A stretch of DNA of 64,000 nt from Oscillospiraceae bacterium (GCA_015065685.1 SVPU01000005.1:1-64000), one strand, 5' to 3'. Shown: positions 45,791 to 54,517, counted from the first letter of the stretch. Program-made: numbers and translations. The notes: generated by a model from the letters alone, not told the origin.

Positions 45791-46537
45791 TTATTCAGCA
45801 GCCTCTTCAGCTACCTCTTCCTCTGCCTCTTCAACAGCTGCAGTACCCATTTCAGAACCCTGTCTGCCTTCGATTACAGCAGCAGCGATAGTTTCTGCAA
45901 TAAGCTTTACAGCGCGGATAGCGTCATCATTACCGGGGATAACTGCATCGATTTCATCGGGATCACAGTTAGTGTCAACAATAGCGATAATCGGGATACC
46001 GAGTTTCTTAGCTTCTGCAACTGCGATTCTTTCTTTGCGGGGGTCAACGATAAACAAAGCTGAAGGAATCTTCTTCATATCTTGGATACCGCCGAGGAAT
46101 TTCTCAAGTTTTTCAATTTCAAGGTTAAGCTTAATAACTTCCTTCTTAGGTAAAAGCTCAAAAGTACCGTCGTCTCTCATATTGCGAAGCTGATTAAGAC
46201 GAGCGATTCTTGTACGGATTGTTGAGAAGTTTGTGAGCATACCGCCGAGCCAACGTGCATTTACATAAGGCATGCTGCAGTGCTCTGCTTCTTCTTTAAC
46301 TGAATCCTGAGCCTGTTTCTTTGTTCCAACGAAAAGGATATCTCCACCTTCTGCTGCGATATCGCGAACAAACAAGTAAGCCTCGTTAAGCTTCTTAACG
46401 GTCTTCTGAAGGTCGATGATATAAATTCCGTTACGTTCTGTGAAAATGTACTCCGCCATTTTCGGGTTCCAACGTCTTGTCTGATGTCCGAAATGAACAC
46501 CTGCTTCAAGAAGTTGTTTCATTGATACTACTGCCAT
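45791..46537 (-). CDS. rpsB: 30S ribosomal protein S2
   Basis: A ribosomal protein on the back of the 30S subunit that is needed for S1 association. It starts [27 protein letters not shown], preceded by CAGGAGGAAAAAGAA; the longer frame to 46609 would include the leader. Signatures are FVGTKKQAQ and VDTNCDPD. At 248 residues it includes an acidic Glu/Ala-rich tail similar in composition to the tail of the IspH-S1 fusion in this window. Confidence 0.97.
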   Translation of the reverse strand: MAVVSMKQLLEAGVHFGHQTRRWNPKMAEYIFTERNGIYIIDLQKTVKKLNEAYLFVRDIAAEGGDILFVGTKKQAQDSVKEEAEHCSMPYVNARWLGGMLTNFSTIRTRIARLNQLRNMRDDGTFELLPKKEVIKLNLEIEKLEKFLGGIQDMKKIPSALFIVDPRKERIAVAEAKKLGIPIIAIVDTNCDPDEIDAVIPGNDDAIRAVKLIAETIAAAVIEGRQGSEMGTAAVEEAEEEVAEEAAE

Positions 46538-46661
46538 TTCTTTTTCCTCCTGAGGTTTTTCCTCCATCCCACCCAATGCTTCGGAAATTGCCAAAATGCT
46601 TGGCAACACCTCTCCGACCGAGAGCGGAATGTGTGTTTTTTATTTGCTAAATATCATTAGC
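46538..46661 (-). ncRNA. Probable structured leader of rpsB
   Basis: About 125 nt lie between the predicted transcription start and rpsB. They contain a hairpin TTGCCAA/TTGGCAA (around 46582-46600) and a second pairing region between CCGAAGCATTGGG and the GGAGG area. Ribosomal operons of this kind are often autoregulated by their own protein; whether S2 binds here is inferred. The structure was not computed. Confidence 0.4.
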
Positions 46662-46667
46662 CGTATG

Positions 46668-46696
46668 ATTATATCACAAACGCTCCCTATTTGCAA
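46668..46696 (-). promoter_or_regulatory. Promoter of the rpsB-tsf operon
   Basis: On the minus strand TTGCAA (46691-46696) and TATAAT (46668-46673) are 17 bp apart, with TGTGA just upstream of the -10 box (an extended -10). Confidence 0.75.
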
Positions 46697-46718
46697 GTGT
46701 TTTTTAAAATAATTTTAC

Positions 46719-46747
46719 TTGAAATAATCTATCCTGTGTGATAAGAT
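46719..46747 (+). promoter_or_regulatory. Promoter of the DtxR-type regulator gene
   Basis: TTGAAA (46719-46724) and TAAGAT (46742-46747) are 17 bp apart, with TGTG before the -10 box. Confidence 0.6.
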
Positions 46748-46781
46748 AAATACAAACTATAAATAAAGTGAGGTGCGGGTG

Positions 46782-47141
46782 TTGAATTTGCAGGAATCAG
46801 GCGAAATGTATCTGGAGACTATATTTGTTCTTTCTAAAAAAATAGGCAATGTGAGGTCGCTTGATGTTGCCGAATATATGAACTTTTCAAAACCCAGCGT
46901 TTCTCGTGCAGTGGGTCTGCTCAAAAAAGGTGAATTCTTAACCACAACAAAGGAAGGCTTTTTATTATTGACACCAATCGGTTTGGAAATTGCCCAGAAA
47001 ATTTACGAACGCCACACAATTATAACCGATTATCTCGTTAAAATTGGTGTTGATCGTGATACCGCTTTGCAGGATGCTTGCAAAATGGAGCATCACATAA
47101 GCGAAGAAACCTTCAATGCATTTAAAAAACAATTAGGCTAA
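46782..47141 (+). CDS. DtxR/MntR-family metal-dependent regulator
   Basis: A 119-residue regulator that starts with the family opening MNLQESGEMYLETIFVL. A winged helix follows (SLDVAEYMNFSKPSVSRAVGLLKKGEFL), then a dimerisation and metal-binding region with KIYERHTIITDYLV and KMEHHISEET. The Glu/His ligands of the MntR type are present, while the SH3-like third domain of DtxR is missing, so a manganese or iron sensor of the short form is likely. I chose TTG 46782, 8 nt after GAGG; GTG 46779 is close. No metal transporter is adjacent, so the target genes are unknown. Confidence 0.85.
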   Translation: MNLQESGEMYLETIFVLSKKIGNVRSLDVAEYMNFSKPSVSRAVGLLKKGEFLTTTKEGFLLLTPIGLEIAQKIYERHTIITDYLVKIGVDRDTALQDACKMEHHISEETFNAFKKQLG

Positions 47142-47146
47142 TTTTT

Positions 47147-47178
47147 GGACATCCTTTGAGGATGTCCTTTTTTATTTT
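47147..47178 (+). terminator. Terminator of the DtxR-type gene
   Basis: The stem GGACATCCT/AGGATGTCC with a short loop is followed by TTTTTTATTTTATTTTTTTT. Confidence 0.85.
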
Positions 47179-47273
47179 ATTTTTTTTAAAATCGTGGTTT
47201 ACATTTTTGCGATTTTTTTCTTTATGTTTACAGAACGCATTCGTTCAAGAAAAAATATAAGGAGATGCAAAAT

Positions 47274-47681
47274 ATGTTTTACTGCGATAATTGCGGTGCC
47301 CAATTCGAAGAGCCGAAAAAGGTTTTGGAAACACACGGGAATGCCACTCCCCCGTATGAAAAGCTTTTTATTTGTCCGTTTTGCAAGAGCTGTTTGTTTC
47401 ACGAAAAAAGCAACACCCATTGCCGATGCTGCGGTGCAAAGCTAAAGGTGGCCGGCACAGATTACTGCTCAGACACATGCAGGCAACAAGGTATTAAGCT
47501 GAGAGAAAAGGAAAGGAAACGAAAAAGGCTGCTTAGCTCTCACCCTATAAACGAAATTATAAGGCAATTAGAAATTTATAACAAAGAGCACAACACAAAC
47601 TATAGCTACGGTCAATTCGTGGCACTTATTTTACCGAAAAAGAAGGCAAGAAAATGCGCAAAGAGAAAAAAGAATATTTAA
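47274..47681 (+). CDS. Double zinc-ribbon protein, phage-like
   Basis: A 135-residue protein of unknown function with CXXC pairs at the start (YCDNCG), at CPFCKSC, at CRCCG and at CSDTC, i.e. at least two treble-clef or ribbon zinc sites, followed by a long basic helix rich in Lys and Arg. The last part resembles small DNA-associated proteins of prophages. I start at ATG 47274, 9 nt after GGAG. It overlaps the next gene by 28 nt. No integrase or structural phage gene is nearby. Confidence 0.6.
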   Translation: MFYCDNCGAQFEEPKKVLETHGNATPPYEKLFICPFCKSCLFHEKSNTHCRCCGAKLKVAGTDYCSDTCRQQGIKLREKERKRKRLLSSHPINEIIRQLEIYNKEHNTNYSYGQFVALILPKKKARKCAKRKKNI

Positions 47682-47965
47682 ATCAATATTTACTGCAGGA
47701 ACCCAAGATTAACCGACTTTATAATATGATTTCTATTAATCCGCAAAAGAGAGATTATTATGAAAATTTAATTTCAGAAGCACTAGCCTTACGCGAGGAA
47801 ATTGAAAAGAAAATCAACAGAATAGATGATAAGGTTTTGGTTGAAATTTTATATAACAAGTATATCTTCGGCAGAACACTTGAAGAAACCTCATATATTA
47901 TAAATTACAGCAAGCGGCACACCGAAAGGCTGCATGTGAAAGCATTGGAAAAATTTAAAATTTAA
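47654..47965 (+). CDS. Sigma-70-region-4-like phage-type regulator
   Basis: A 103-residue protein with a helical N-terminus and a C-terminal helix-turn-helix (VEILYNKYIFGRTLEE then YSKRHTERLHVKALEKF). It resembles DUF1492/ArpU-RinA-type activators that control late genes in phages of Firmicutes. It is coupled to the zinc-ribbon gene by overlap. In the absence of other phage genes, this pair is either a prophage scar or a small domesticated module. Confidence 0.65.
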   Translation: MRKEKKEYLNQYLLQEPKINRLYNMISINPQKRDYYENLISEALALREEIEKKINRIDDKVLVEILYNKYIFGRTLEETSYIINYSKRHTERLHVKALEKFKI

Positions 47966-47971
47966 AAACCC

Positions 47972-48017
47972 TTTACTTTTATTTTTTTATAATGTATAAT
48001 AAAAGAACAATTGTTCT
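47972..48017 (+). promoter_or_regulatory. dinB promoter with LexA box
   Basis: TTTACT (47972-47977) and TATAAT (47995-48000) are 17 bp apart. Immediately downstream lies the perfect palindrome AGAACAATTGTTCT (48004-48017), matching GAAC-N4-GTTC, the Firmicutes LexA/DinR box. Its position over the transcription start would give SOS repression of dinB. Confidence 0.8.
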
Positions 48018-48034
48018 ATGGGAGGGCGATTAAT

Positions 48035-49216
48035 TTGGGCGACAGAATAATACTTCATTGCGACCTTAATAATTTTTTCGCATCTGTTTCCTTGCTTTTT
48101 AACCCCACCCTCGTTAGTCTTCCCGTGGCGGTTTGCGGAAGTAAAGAAAAAAGACACGGAATTGTTTTGGCAAAAAATGAAATTGCCAAAAAATTCGGTG
48201 TTAAAACCGCCGAGCCGATTTTTGAAGCCAAGGCAAAATGCCCCGAGCTTGTAACACTGCCCGCTCTCGATGAAAAATATGAAGAATATTCCCAAAAGGT
48301 AATCTCTATTTATGAGCGCTACACCGATATGATTGAGCCCTTTGGCATTGATGAATGCTGGCTTGATGTTACCGGAAGCACCGTTCTTTTCGGAAGCGGA
48401 GAACAAATTGCAGATAAAATCAGAAATGATGTTAAGCGTGAATTAGGGCTTACGGTATCGGTGGGTGTGAGCTTTAACAAGGTTTTTGCAAAGTTAGGCT
48501 CTGATATGAAAAAGCCTGATGCCGTTACCGTTATTTCGAGAGATAATTTTAAACAAAAGGTGTGGCCCTTGCCTATTTCCGACCTTTTGTTTGTGGGCGC
48601 TAAGACCTGCGAAAAGCTTAAAAGCTGCGGCATTCACACCATTGGTGATATAACCGACTGTGATGATATAACACTGAAAAGACTTTTGGGCAAGAACGGC
48701 GCAGAGCTTAAAAAATATGCGTTAGGTCAAGATACCTCCCCCGTTGTAACCCCTACTGAAGCTGATAAGCCAAAGAGCATTGGAAGAAGCGTTACTTGTG
48801 AAAAGGATTTTACAAAAAACGGTGAGGTTAAAAAAGCGTTTTTTGAATTTGCACAATATATCTGCGACTGTCTGCATCAAAAAAAGCTTTATGCGGGCGG
48901 TGTGCAGGTGCATATCCGCACATCAAACCTTGTTGTGAAAGAATTCAGCAAAACCTTTCCCGACTCGACTGACAGCGCGCTGATTTTCGCCACCCGCGGT
49001 TTCGAGCTTTTTTGCGAAAACTATTCATTTGGTGAGCCTTTGCGCTCGGTGGGACTCAGGGCAATTAATCTCAAGGACAACCGAATTGCTGTTCAGCAGG
49101 ATTTGTTCGGTGAATCTGATAAAAAAATAGAAATTGAAAAGCTCGATAATTCCATCTATGAGCTCAGGAAAAAGTTTGGAAGTGATGGAATCAAACGCGC
49201 AACCACGCTTGATTAA
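48035..49216 (+). CDS. dinB: DNA polymerase IV (Y-family)
   Basis: A translesion polymerase of 393 residues. The catalytic site shows the first aspartate in HCDLNNFFASV, including the steric-gate aromatic, and the second acidic pair in GIDECWLDVTGS. The helix-hairpin-helix and little-finger domains follow. I start at TTG 48035, which has GGAGG 9 nt upstream; TTG 48011 lies inside the LexA box. Control by LexA is indicated by the upstream palindrome. Confidence 0.92.
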   Translation: MGDRIILHCDLNNFFASVSLLFNPTLVSLPVAVCGSKEKRHGIVLAKNEIAKKFGVKTAEPIFEAKAKCPELVTLPALDEKYEEYSQKVISIYERYTDMIEPFGIDECWLDVTGSTVLFGSGEQIADKIRNDVKRELGLTVSVGVSFNKVFAKLGSDMKKPDAVTVISRDNFKQKVWPLPISDLLFVGAKTCEKLKSCGIHTIGDITDCDDITLKRLLGKNGAELKKYALGQDTSPVVTPTEADKPKSIGRSVTCEKDFTKNGEVKKAFFEFAQYICDCLHQKKLYAGGVQVHIRTSNLVVKEFSKTFPDSTDSALIFATRGFELFCENYSFGEPLRSVGLRAINLKDNRIAVQQDLFGESDKKIEIEKLDNSIYELRKKFGSDGIKRATTLD

Positions 49217-49267
49217 TTATAAAAAATGTAATATAATAAGACTTGCAGATTATTGCAAGTCTTTTTA
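49209..49267 (+). promoter_or_regulatory. Terminator-like hairpin overlapping the LCP gene promoter
   Basis: TTGATT (49209-49214) and TATAAT (49232-49237) are 17 bp apart and overlap the dinB stop. The hairpin AAGACTTGCA/TGCAAGTCTT followed by T5 (49239-49267) would end dinB and sits at the start of the LCP transcript, so it could also act as an attenuator. Confidence 0.6.
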
Positions 49268-49323
49268 ATATAAAGGAAGCGATTAAAATAAATAACAAAA
49301 ACGAAAACGGTTTTGAAATTAAA

Positions 49324-50430
49324 ATGGAAAATATCTATTCAAACTCACCTCGTGATATTTCATCACATTCCTTTGAAGATATTTCCTCTAATTCCAACCG
49401 AAGAGAAGTACAAAATTCAAAAAAGCCTCCAAAAAAAAAGAAACGCCGCAAAAAACACACCTTGCTTAAAATCACCGCGGCTCTGCTTTGCTTTATAATT
49501 ATTTTTGGTGTCGGGTTTTATTCTTATTGCTATAATCTTTTGAGCAAGATAAACCGTGCCGAGCTTGATAAAAGCGATTTAGGAATTTCCTCAAGTGATT
49601 ATGACGGCATTAAAAACATCGCACTGCTCGGTCTTGATACGAGAGAAGACAATAAAACTGGCAGAAGCGATGCTAATGTTATTGTAACCATTGATAAGAA
49701 AAACAAAAAGATAAAGTTAACCTCAATAGCAAGAGATTCCTATGTTTCAATTGATGGGCATAAAAAGGACAAGCTGACCCACGCTTATGCATACGGCAGG
49801 TCGCAGTTAGCCGTTAAAACACTTAATCAGAATTTCGGGCTTGAAATAACCGATTATGTTACAATGAATTTCTTCGAGCTTGCAAGAATTATAGATTATA
49901 TAGGTGGGGTTACGGTTGATGTGGATGAAGCCGAAATGAAAGAGCTTAATTCTTATGTTTTTCCAACCACAGATTTCGGTGATATGCCTTGTGAGGATAT
50001 AAAATTCGCAGGTGTTCAGCTTTTATCGGGCACTCAAGCGGTTTGTTATGCGCGAATCAGACATACCGATGGCGATATCGAGCGCGGCAACAGACAAAAG
50101 GAAGTGCTAACTGCTATGTTCCAGTCTGTCAAGAGTATGAATCCTCTGAAGCTACCCAAAGTTGCAGAGCTTATTTTAAGCGAATGTGAAACCTCGCTTT
50201 CAACCGATGATATTATGGGGCTAGGTTTATGGACTGTGCTGACCGTTCCCGAGTTCGAGCAGCTGAGTATCCCAAGTGAAAATATCAAGGCCTCTGGCAA
50301 AACAATTAACGGCGGTTGGTATTATGTTTATGATATTGATGCCGCAAAGCAAGAAATAAAGGATTTTATTTTCGAAGAAAATTATTATTCTGCCGAAGAA
50401 AAATTGAAACGCGAAAGCGAACAAAATTAG
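49324..50430 (+). CDS. LytR-CpsA-Psr family glycopolymer transferase
   Basis: LCP enzymes attach teichoic acids or other glycopolymers to peptidoglycan outside the cell. This one has a cytosolic Ser-rich and basic tail, a single membrane helix (about residues 45-68 of the 368-residue form), and an LCP domain with ALLGLDTREDNKTGRSD, LTSIARDSYV and RHTDGDIERGNRQ. The start is uncertain: ATG 49324 lacks a site, while AAAGGAAG at 49272-49279 has no standard start codon after it in frame. The protein may be longer at the N-terminus than given. Confidence 0.85.
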   Translation: MENIYSNSPRDISSHSFEDISSNSNRREVQNSKKPPKKKKRRKKHTLLKITAALLCFIIIFGVGFYSYCYNLLSKINRAELDKSDLGISSSDYDGIKNIALLGLDTREDNKTGRSDANVIVTIDKKNKKIKLTSIARDSYVSIDGHKKDKLTHAYAYGRSQLAVKTLNQNFGLEITDYVTMNFFELARIIDYIGGVTVDVDEAEMKELNSYVFPTTDFGDMPCEDIKFAGVQLLSGTQAVCYARIRHTDGDIERGNRQKEVLTAMFQSVKSMNPLKLPKVAELILSECETSLSTDDIMGLGLWTVLTVPEFEQLSIPSENIKASGKTINGGWYYVYDIDAAKQEIKDFIFEENYYSAEEKLKRESEQN

Positions 50431-50435
50431 ATAAA

Positions 50436-50467
50436 AAAACGACTGCCGATTGGCAGTCGTTTTTAAC
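50436..50467. terminator. Terminator between the LCP gene and ispH-rpsA
   Basis: The stem AAAACGACTGCC/GGCAGTCGTTTT with a 4-nt loop and T-runs on both strands serves two convergent genes. Confidence 0.88.
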
Positions 50468-50475
50468 TTTATAAA

Positions 50476-52596
50476 TTATTCAGCAGTCTCTTCTGCTACT
50501 TCTTCTACAACCTCTGTTGTTTCTTCTGCAACAGGTGCGATTTCTTCTGCCACTTCTTCTGCAGCGGGTGCGTTTTCTTCAGTTGCTTCGTAAACAACCT
50601 CATCAGCCTCTGCAACAGCGGGCTCCTCTTCCTTAACTTCGGGCTCTAAAAGAGCACGGATAGAAAGGCTAACACGCTTTTTGTCAAAGTCAACAGCTGT
50701 AATCTTAGCTTCAACCTCTTGACCAACGGTGAGTTCATCCTGAGGCTTTGCAATATGCTTATTAGCAATCTGAGAAATGTGGATAAGACCATCAATTCCG
50801 GGGATGATGCGTGCGAATGCACCGTATGTAGTCATACTAACTATAGTTACCTTTACAACATCGTCAACATTATAGTTGTTCTGGAAGATAACCCAAGGAT
50901 TTTCCTCTTCCTTCTTGTAGCCTAAAGAAATCTTTTTCTTCTCAACATCGATAGCCTTAACATATACCTCAACAGTGTCTCCTACTAAAACTACCTCTGA
51001 AGGATTCTTGATTCTTGACCAAGAAAGCTCTGAAATGTGAACCATTCCGTCCACTCCGCCGATATCAACAAAAGCACCGTAGCCTGTGATAGACTTAACA
51101 GTTCCTGTGAAACGGTCGCCAACAGCGATTTCAGACCAAAGCTTAGCTTGAGCTGCCTTTCTCTCTTCACGAAGAACGCTGCGGATAGAGCCAACTGCTC
51201 TGCGGCCTCTGCCAATTTCAATGATTCGGAATGAAACTTCCTTGCCCTTTAAATCTTCAAGAGCTTCGCTTCTTGAGAGTGTTGCCTGTGAAGCGGGGAT
51301 GAATACTCTTACATTGTTAGTGTAAACCACAACGCCGCCCTTGATAATTTCTTTTACGAAACCTGTAATAACTTCGCCCGACTCTTTGGCTGCAACTATA
51401 TTGTCCCAACCGGCAATAGCATCATAACGACGCTTTGAAAGCATTGCGGTTCCTTCCTGGTCACTGATTTTCATAATGATAAGGTTAATCTTATCATTGA
51501 CCTTAACTTCATCTTCCATCTTAACATTGGGGTCAGAAGAATATTCAGCAGCTGTAACATAACCCGTTACACCTCTGCCGATGTCCACTGTGATTTCAGT
51601 GGGATTAACAGCAATAACTGTGCCCTCTACCTTCTGGTCGCCTGTTAAGCTGCTTAATGAAGCCTCGAATGCTTCCTCATCTGTCATTTCTTCGAAGCTC
51701 TTTTGAACAGATTCTTTTACCTCCATCTGTTCTTCAACCGGTTGTAAATTTTCCGACATGGTATAGATTACCTCCTTTATTATGCCTGCAGGTGTCGAAG
51801 CACCCGCAACAACCCCAACTAAGTCGCTATCTTTAAGGTCGATACCAGATAATTCATCGGCCGTTTCAAGATAATGCGTTCTTTTACAGTTGTTACTGCA
51901 AACATCATAAAGCTTTGCAGTGTTTGAACTGTGTCTTCCTCCAATAACCAAAATAACATCGTTTATTTTTGAAAGAGACTCAGCCTCAGCCTGTCTCATT
52001 GAGGTTGCGTTACATATTGTATCAAAAATTTCCGCATTTGTACATACTTTTTTGAAATTTTTTTGTATTTCTTCCCAAATTTCTGCATTAAATGTTGTTT
52101 GAGAGACCAAAATGACACTTTTTTGCTCAAAATTTGCTTTTTCTTTCAGTAAATCGTTTAGTTCATCAACAGTTGAGATAACAAAGCATTCGCCCGTGCA
52201 GTGCCCGATTATACCTTTTACCTCTTGGTGATTCTCATCCCCTGCTATAACCGTTACATACCCCGCACCGCTTTTTTCTGCCACAATTTTATGTATTTTC
52301 GAAACAAACGGACAGGTTGCATCTGCAATTTTCAAGTTTTTTTGCTCTGCTTCCTTAAAAACCGCAGCCGACACTCCGTGTGAGCGGATAACAAGCGTTT
52401 CGCCCTCTACCACTTCACTCGGAGACTCAACAATTCGCACACCACGGTCCTCTAATTCTTTCACCAACTGTGGATTATGAATTATAGGCCCTAAGGTGCA
52501 AACCTTTTCGCCTTTGTCAAGCAATTCATAAACCATATTAACTGCGCGGTTAACTCCAAAACAAAATCCCGCAGTTTTAGCCAAGGTTATTTTCAT
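50476..52596 (-). CDS. ispH: IspH fused to ribosomal protein S1
   Basis: Two proteins in one chain of 706 residues. Residues 1-282 are 4-hydroxy-3-methylbut-2-enyl diphosphate reductase, the last enzyme of the MEP isoprenoid pathway, with iron-sulfur cysteines in GFCFGV (C12), DATCPF and DTICNATSMRQ. After a linker come four S1 RNA-binding domains, starting at about 315, 400, 485 and 570 (the third shows VKSITGYGAFVDIGG), then an acidic Glu/Val/Ala tail. The fusion is known in Clostridia and ties an oxygen-sensitive metabolic enzyme to translation. It is the third gene after the flavoprotein and cmk. Confidence 0.95.
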   Translation of the reverse strand: MKITLAKTAGFCFGVNRAVNMVYELLDKGEKVCTLGPIIHNPQLVKELEDRGVRIVESPSEVVEGETLVIRSHGVSAAVFKEAEQKNLKIADATCPFVSKIHKIVAEKSGAGYVTVIAGDENHQEVKGIIGHCTGECFVISTVDELNDLLKEKANFEQKSVILVSQTTFNAEIWEEIQKNFKKVCTNAEIFDTICNATSMRQAEAESLSKINDVILVIGGRHSSNTAKLYDVCSNNCKRTHYLETADELSGIDLKDSDLVGVVAGASTPAGIIKEVIYTMSENLQPVEEQMEVKESVQKSFEEMTDEEAFEASLSSLTGDQKVEGTVIAVNPTEITVDIGRGVTGYVTAAEYSSDPNVKMEDEVKVNDKINLIIMKISDQEGTAMLSKRRYDAIAGWDNIVAAKESGEVITGFVKEIIKGGVVVYTNNVRVFIPASQATLSRSEALEDLKGKEVSFRIIEIGRGRRAVGSIRSVLREERKAAQAKLWSEIAVGDRFTGTVKSITGYGAFVDIGGVDGMVHISELSWSRIKNPSEVVLVGDTVEVYVKAIDVEKKKISLGYKKEEENPWVIFQNNYNVDDVVKVTIVSMTTYGAFARIIPGIDGLIHISQIANKHIAKPQDELTVGQEVEAKITAVDFDKKRVSLSIRALLEPEVKEEEPAVAEADEVVYEATEENAPAAEEVAEEIAPVAEETTEVVEEVAEETAE

Positions 52597-53267
52597 TTTA
52601 TAGCTTCAATTCCTTTTTCAACAATGTTTATAAGTAAATTAAGAGAATCTTCAAAACGGAAGCCTGTGGTGTCAGCAAGAACGGCATCGTCTGCCTGTTT
52701 AAGCGGCGCTGTCGCACGATTCATATCATTATAATCTCTTTTAATCATATCTTCACAAACATCTTGGAAGGTAACCTCTTGACCTTTTGCTATAAGCTCA
52801 TCATAACGGCGCTTTGCCCTATCTTCTACCGATGCAGTAAGATAGATTTTAATCTCGGCGTTTGGAAGAACAACTGTGCCGATATCCCTGCCATCCATAA
52901 CAACATTATTATTTTTTGCCATTTCTCTTTGCATTTCGAGTAAAAATGCTCTTACCTCGGGCTTTGCCGAAACGGCAGATGCCATCATAGATGCCTCGGG
53001 TGTTCTGATTTTTTCACTGACATCCTCACCGTTTAAAAACACTCTTTGCTCGCCATTCACAAACTTCATTTCAACCTTTGTGAGCGCCAGAATTTCCTCT
53101 ATATTGCAATTAAGCTCGGTATCAGCACCGTGCTGTGCAAACATAAGACCCACCGTTCTGTAAAGCGCGCCTGTATCAACATAAATAAAACCGAAATGCT
53201 CGGCAACCTTTCTTGATAATGAGCTTTTACCCGCACCTGCCGGTCCATCAATAGCTACTGAAATCAT
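52593..53267 (-). CDS. cmk: Cytidylate kinase
   Basis: Phosphorylates CMP and dCMP. The P-loop DGPAGAGKSSLSRKVA starts at residue 6, DTGALYR near 32 binds the nucleotide, and VMDGRDIGTVVLPNA is near 127. At 224 residues the length is standard. It overlaps ispH-rpsA by 4 nt and the upstream flavoprotein gene by 4 nt, so all three are translationally coupled. Confidence 0.96.
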   Translation of the reverse strand: MISVAIDGPAGAGKSSLSRKVAEHFGFIYVDTGALYRTVGLMFAQHGADTELNCNIEEILALTKVEMKFVNGEQRVFLNGEDVSEKIRTPEASMMASAVSAKPEVRAFLLEMQREMAKNNNVVMDGRDIGTVVLPNAEIKIYLTASVEDRAKRRYDELIAKGQEVTFQDVCEDMIKRDYNDMNRATAPLKQADDAVLADTTGFRFEDSLNLLINIVEKGIEAIK

Positions 53268-54517
53268 AAATCTTCACACCTCAAAACATTTTTTCCCGCA
53301 AGATAACCCGTTGAAAAGGCTATTTGCAAATTAAAACCACCCGTGAGGGCATCAACATCAATTATCTCCCCCGCAAAGAAAAGACCGCTCACTAATTTTG
53401 ATTGCATTGTTGTGGGGTCAATTTCTTTAACACTCACTCCGCCGCTTGTTATAATAGCTTCTTCAATCGGTCTGAAGGCGGTTATTGTGAGTGGGAATTT
53501 CTTAAGCAAACGGCAAAGGGCTTGTCTTTGCTCGCGGGTTATATTATTAACCTTTATGTTATCGGGTATTCCCGATAGCCTTACAACAATCGGAATAAGG
53601 CTTTTAGGAAGCAGCATATCCAACGAATTGACAAAATCCTTATTAATTCTCTCGCTAAAATCTCTTAAGATTCTGCTATCGAGCTGCTCTTCTGAAAGCG
53701 CGGGCTTTAAATCTATAAATGCCTTATACTGCTTTTCGCCCATTTTTTTAATGTGCGAGGATGCGCTGAGCACAAGCGGACCCGAAATTCCAAAATGCGT
53801 GAAGAGCATTTCGCCCATTTCGGAGAAAATCGGCTTCTTTTTGCCCTCTTCGAACACAGAAAGTGTTACATTTTTAAGCGAAAGACCCGATAATCTGCTG
53901 CAAAAGCCCTCGTGGCACTCAAGCGGCACTAACGAAGGTTTGATTTTTGTAATTGTATGTCCTAATTCTTTAGCGAAGCGGTATCCATCCCCCGTCGAGC
54001 CTGTAACCGAATAGGACATGCCACCCGTTGCAATAATCACGGCATCTGCCTTTATAAGCTCGCCATTTGATAGCTTAACCTTGCTAATTCTTCCCTCTTC
54101 TTGCAACACTTCTATAGCGGTGGCGTTGATTAGCTTAACATTTTTAAACCTTGTAACACTCGCGAGCGCATCAACAATATCAACCGCTTTGTCGGAAACG
54201 GGAAAAACCCTGTTTCCGCGCTCGGTTTTAAGCTTAACACCGTGTTTTTCAAAAAAGGACTGAGTGTCAGCCGAAGAAAAAAGTGAAAAGGCGGAATATA
54301 AAAACCTCGGGTTTTTAAGAGTGCTTGAAATAAGGGTTTCGGTGTCGCAATTGTTGGTAACATTGCATCTGCCCTTGCCCGTTATCATAACCTTTCTGGC
54401 AGGGCGTTCATTTTTTTCTATAATTAAAATTTCGGTTTGTGCGTCTGCGTTTTCTGCCGCGCTGTGTGCCGCCATAAGACCTGCCGCACCGCCGCCGATT
54501 ATAACAACCCTTTTCAC
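53264..54517 (-). CDS. HI0933/BaiN-type flavoprotein
   Basis: A 417-residue NAD(P)/FAD-dependent oxidoreductase of the HI0933 family. The FAD site is VVIIGGGAAGLMAAH at the start, then RKVMITGKGRCNVTN near residue 43, and ends with GLFFAGEIIDVDALTGGFNLQIAFSTG. BaiN, a relative, reduces bile-acid intermediates, but most family members have no known substrate. I start at the second GTG (54517), 9 nt after GGGGA; a GTG at 54526 touches that site. It heads the flavoprotein-cmk-ispH operon seen in many Clostridia. Confidence 0.85.
   Translation of the reverse strand: MKRVVIIGGGAAGLMAAHSAAENADAQTEILIIEKNERPARKVMITGKGRCNVTNNCDTETLISSTLKNPRFLYSAFSLFSSADTQSFFEKHGVKLKTERGNRVFPVSDKAVDIVDALASVTRFKNVKLINATAIEVLQEEGRISKVKLSNGELIKADAVIIATGGMSYSVTGSTGDGYRFAKELGHTITKIKPSLVPLECHEGFCSRLSGLSLKNVTLSVFEEGKKKPIFSEMGEMLFTHFGISGPLVLSASSHIKKMGEKQYKAFIDLKPALSEEQLDSRILRDFSERINKDFVNSLDMLLPKSLIPIVVRLSGIPDNIKVNNITREQRQALCRLLKKFPLTITAFRPIEEAIITSGGVSVKEIDPTTMQSKLVSGLFFAGEIIDVDALTGGFNLQIAFSTGYLAGKNVLRCEDL

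Noticed and set aside
47274-47965. Remnant of a complete prophage
   Set aside because: Only two small genes look phage-like, both flanks are ordinary chromosomal genes with their own promoters, and there is no integrase or attachment repeat.
53343-54014. 223-codon open frame opposite the HI0933-type flavoprotein
   Set aside because: The low-complexity Ser/Leu-rich translation is typical of an antisense frame, and the flavoprotein motifs on the other strand are intact.
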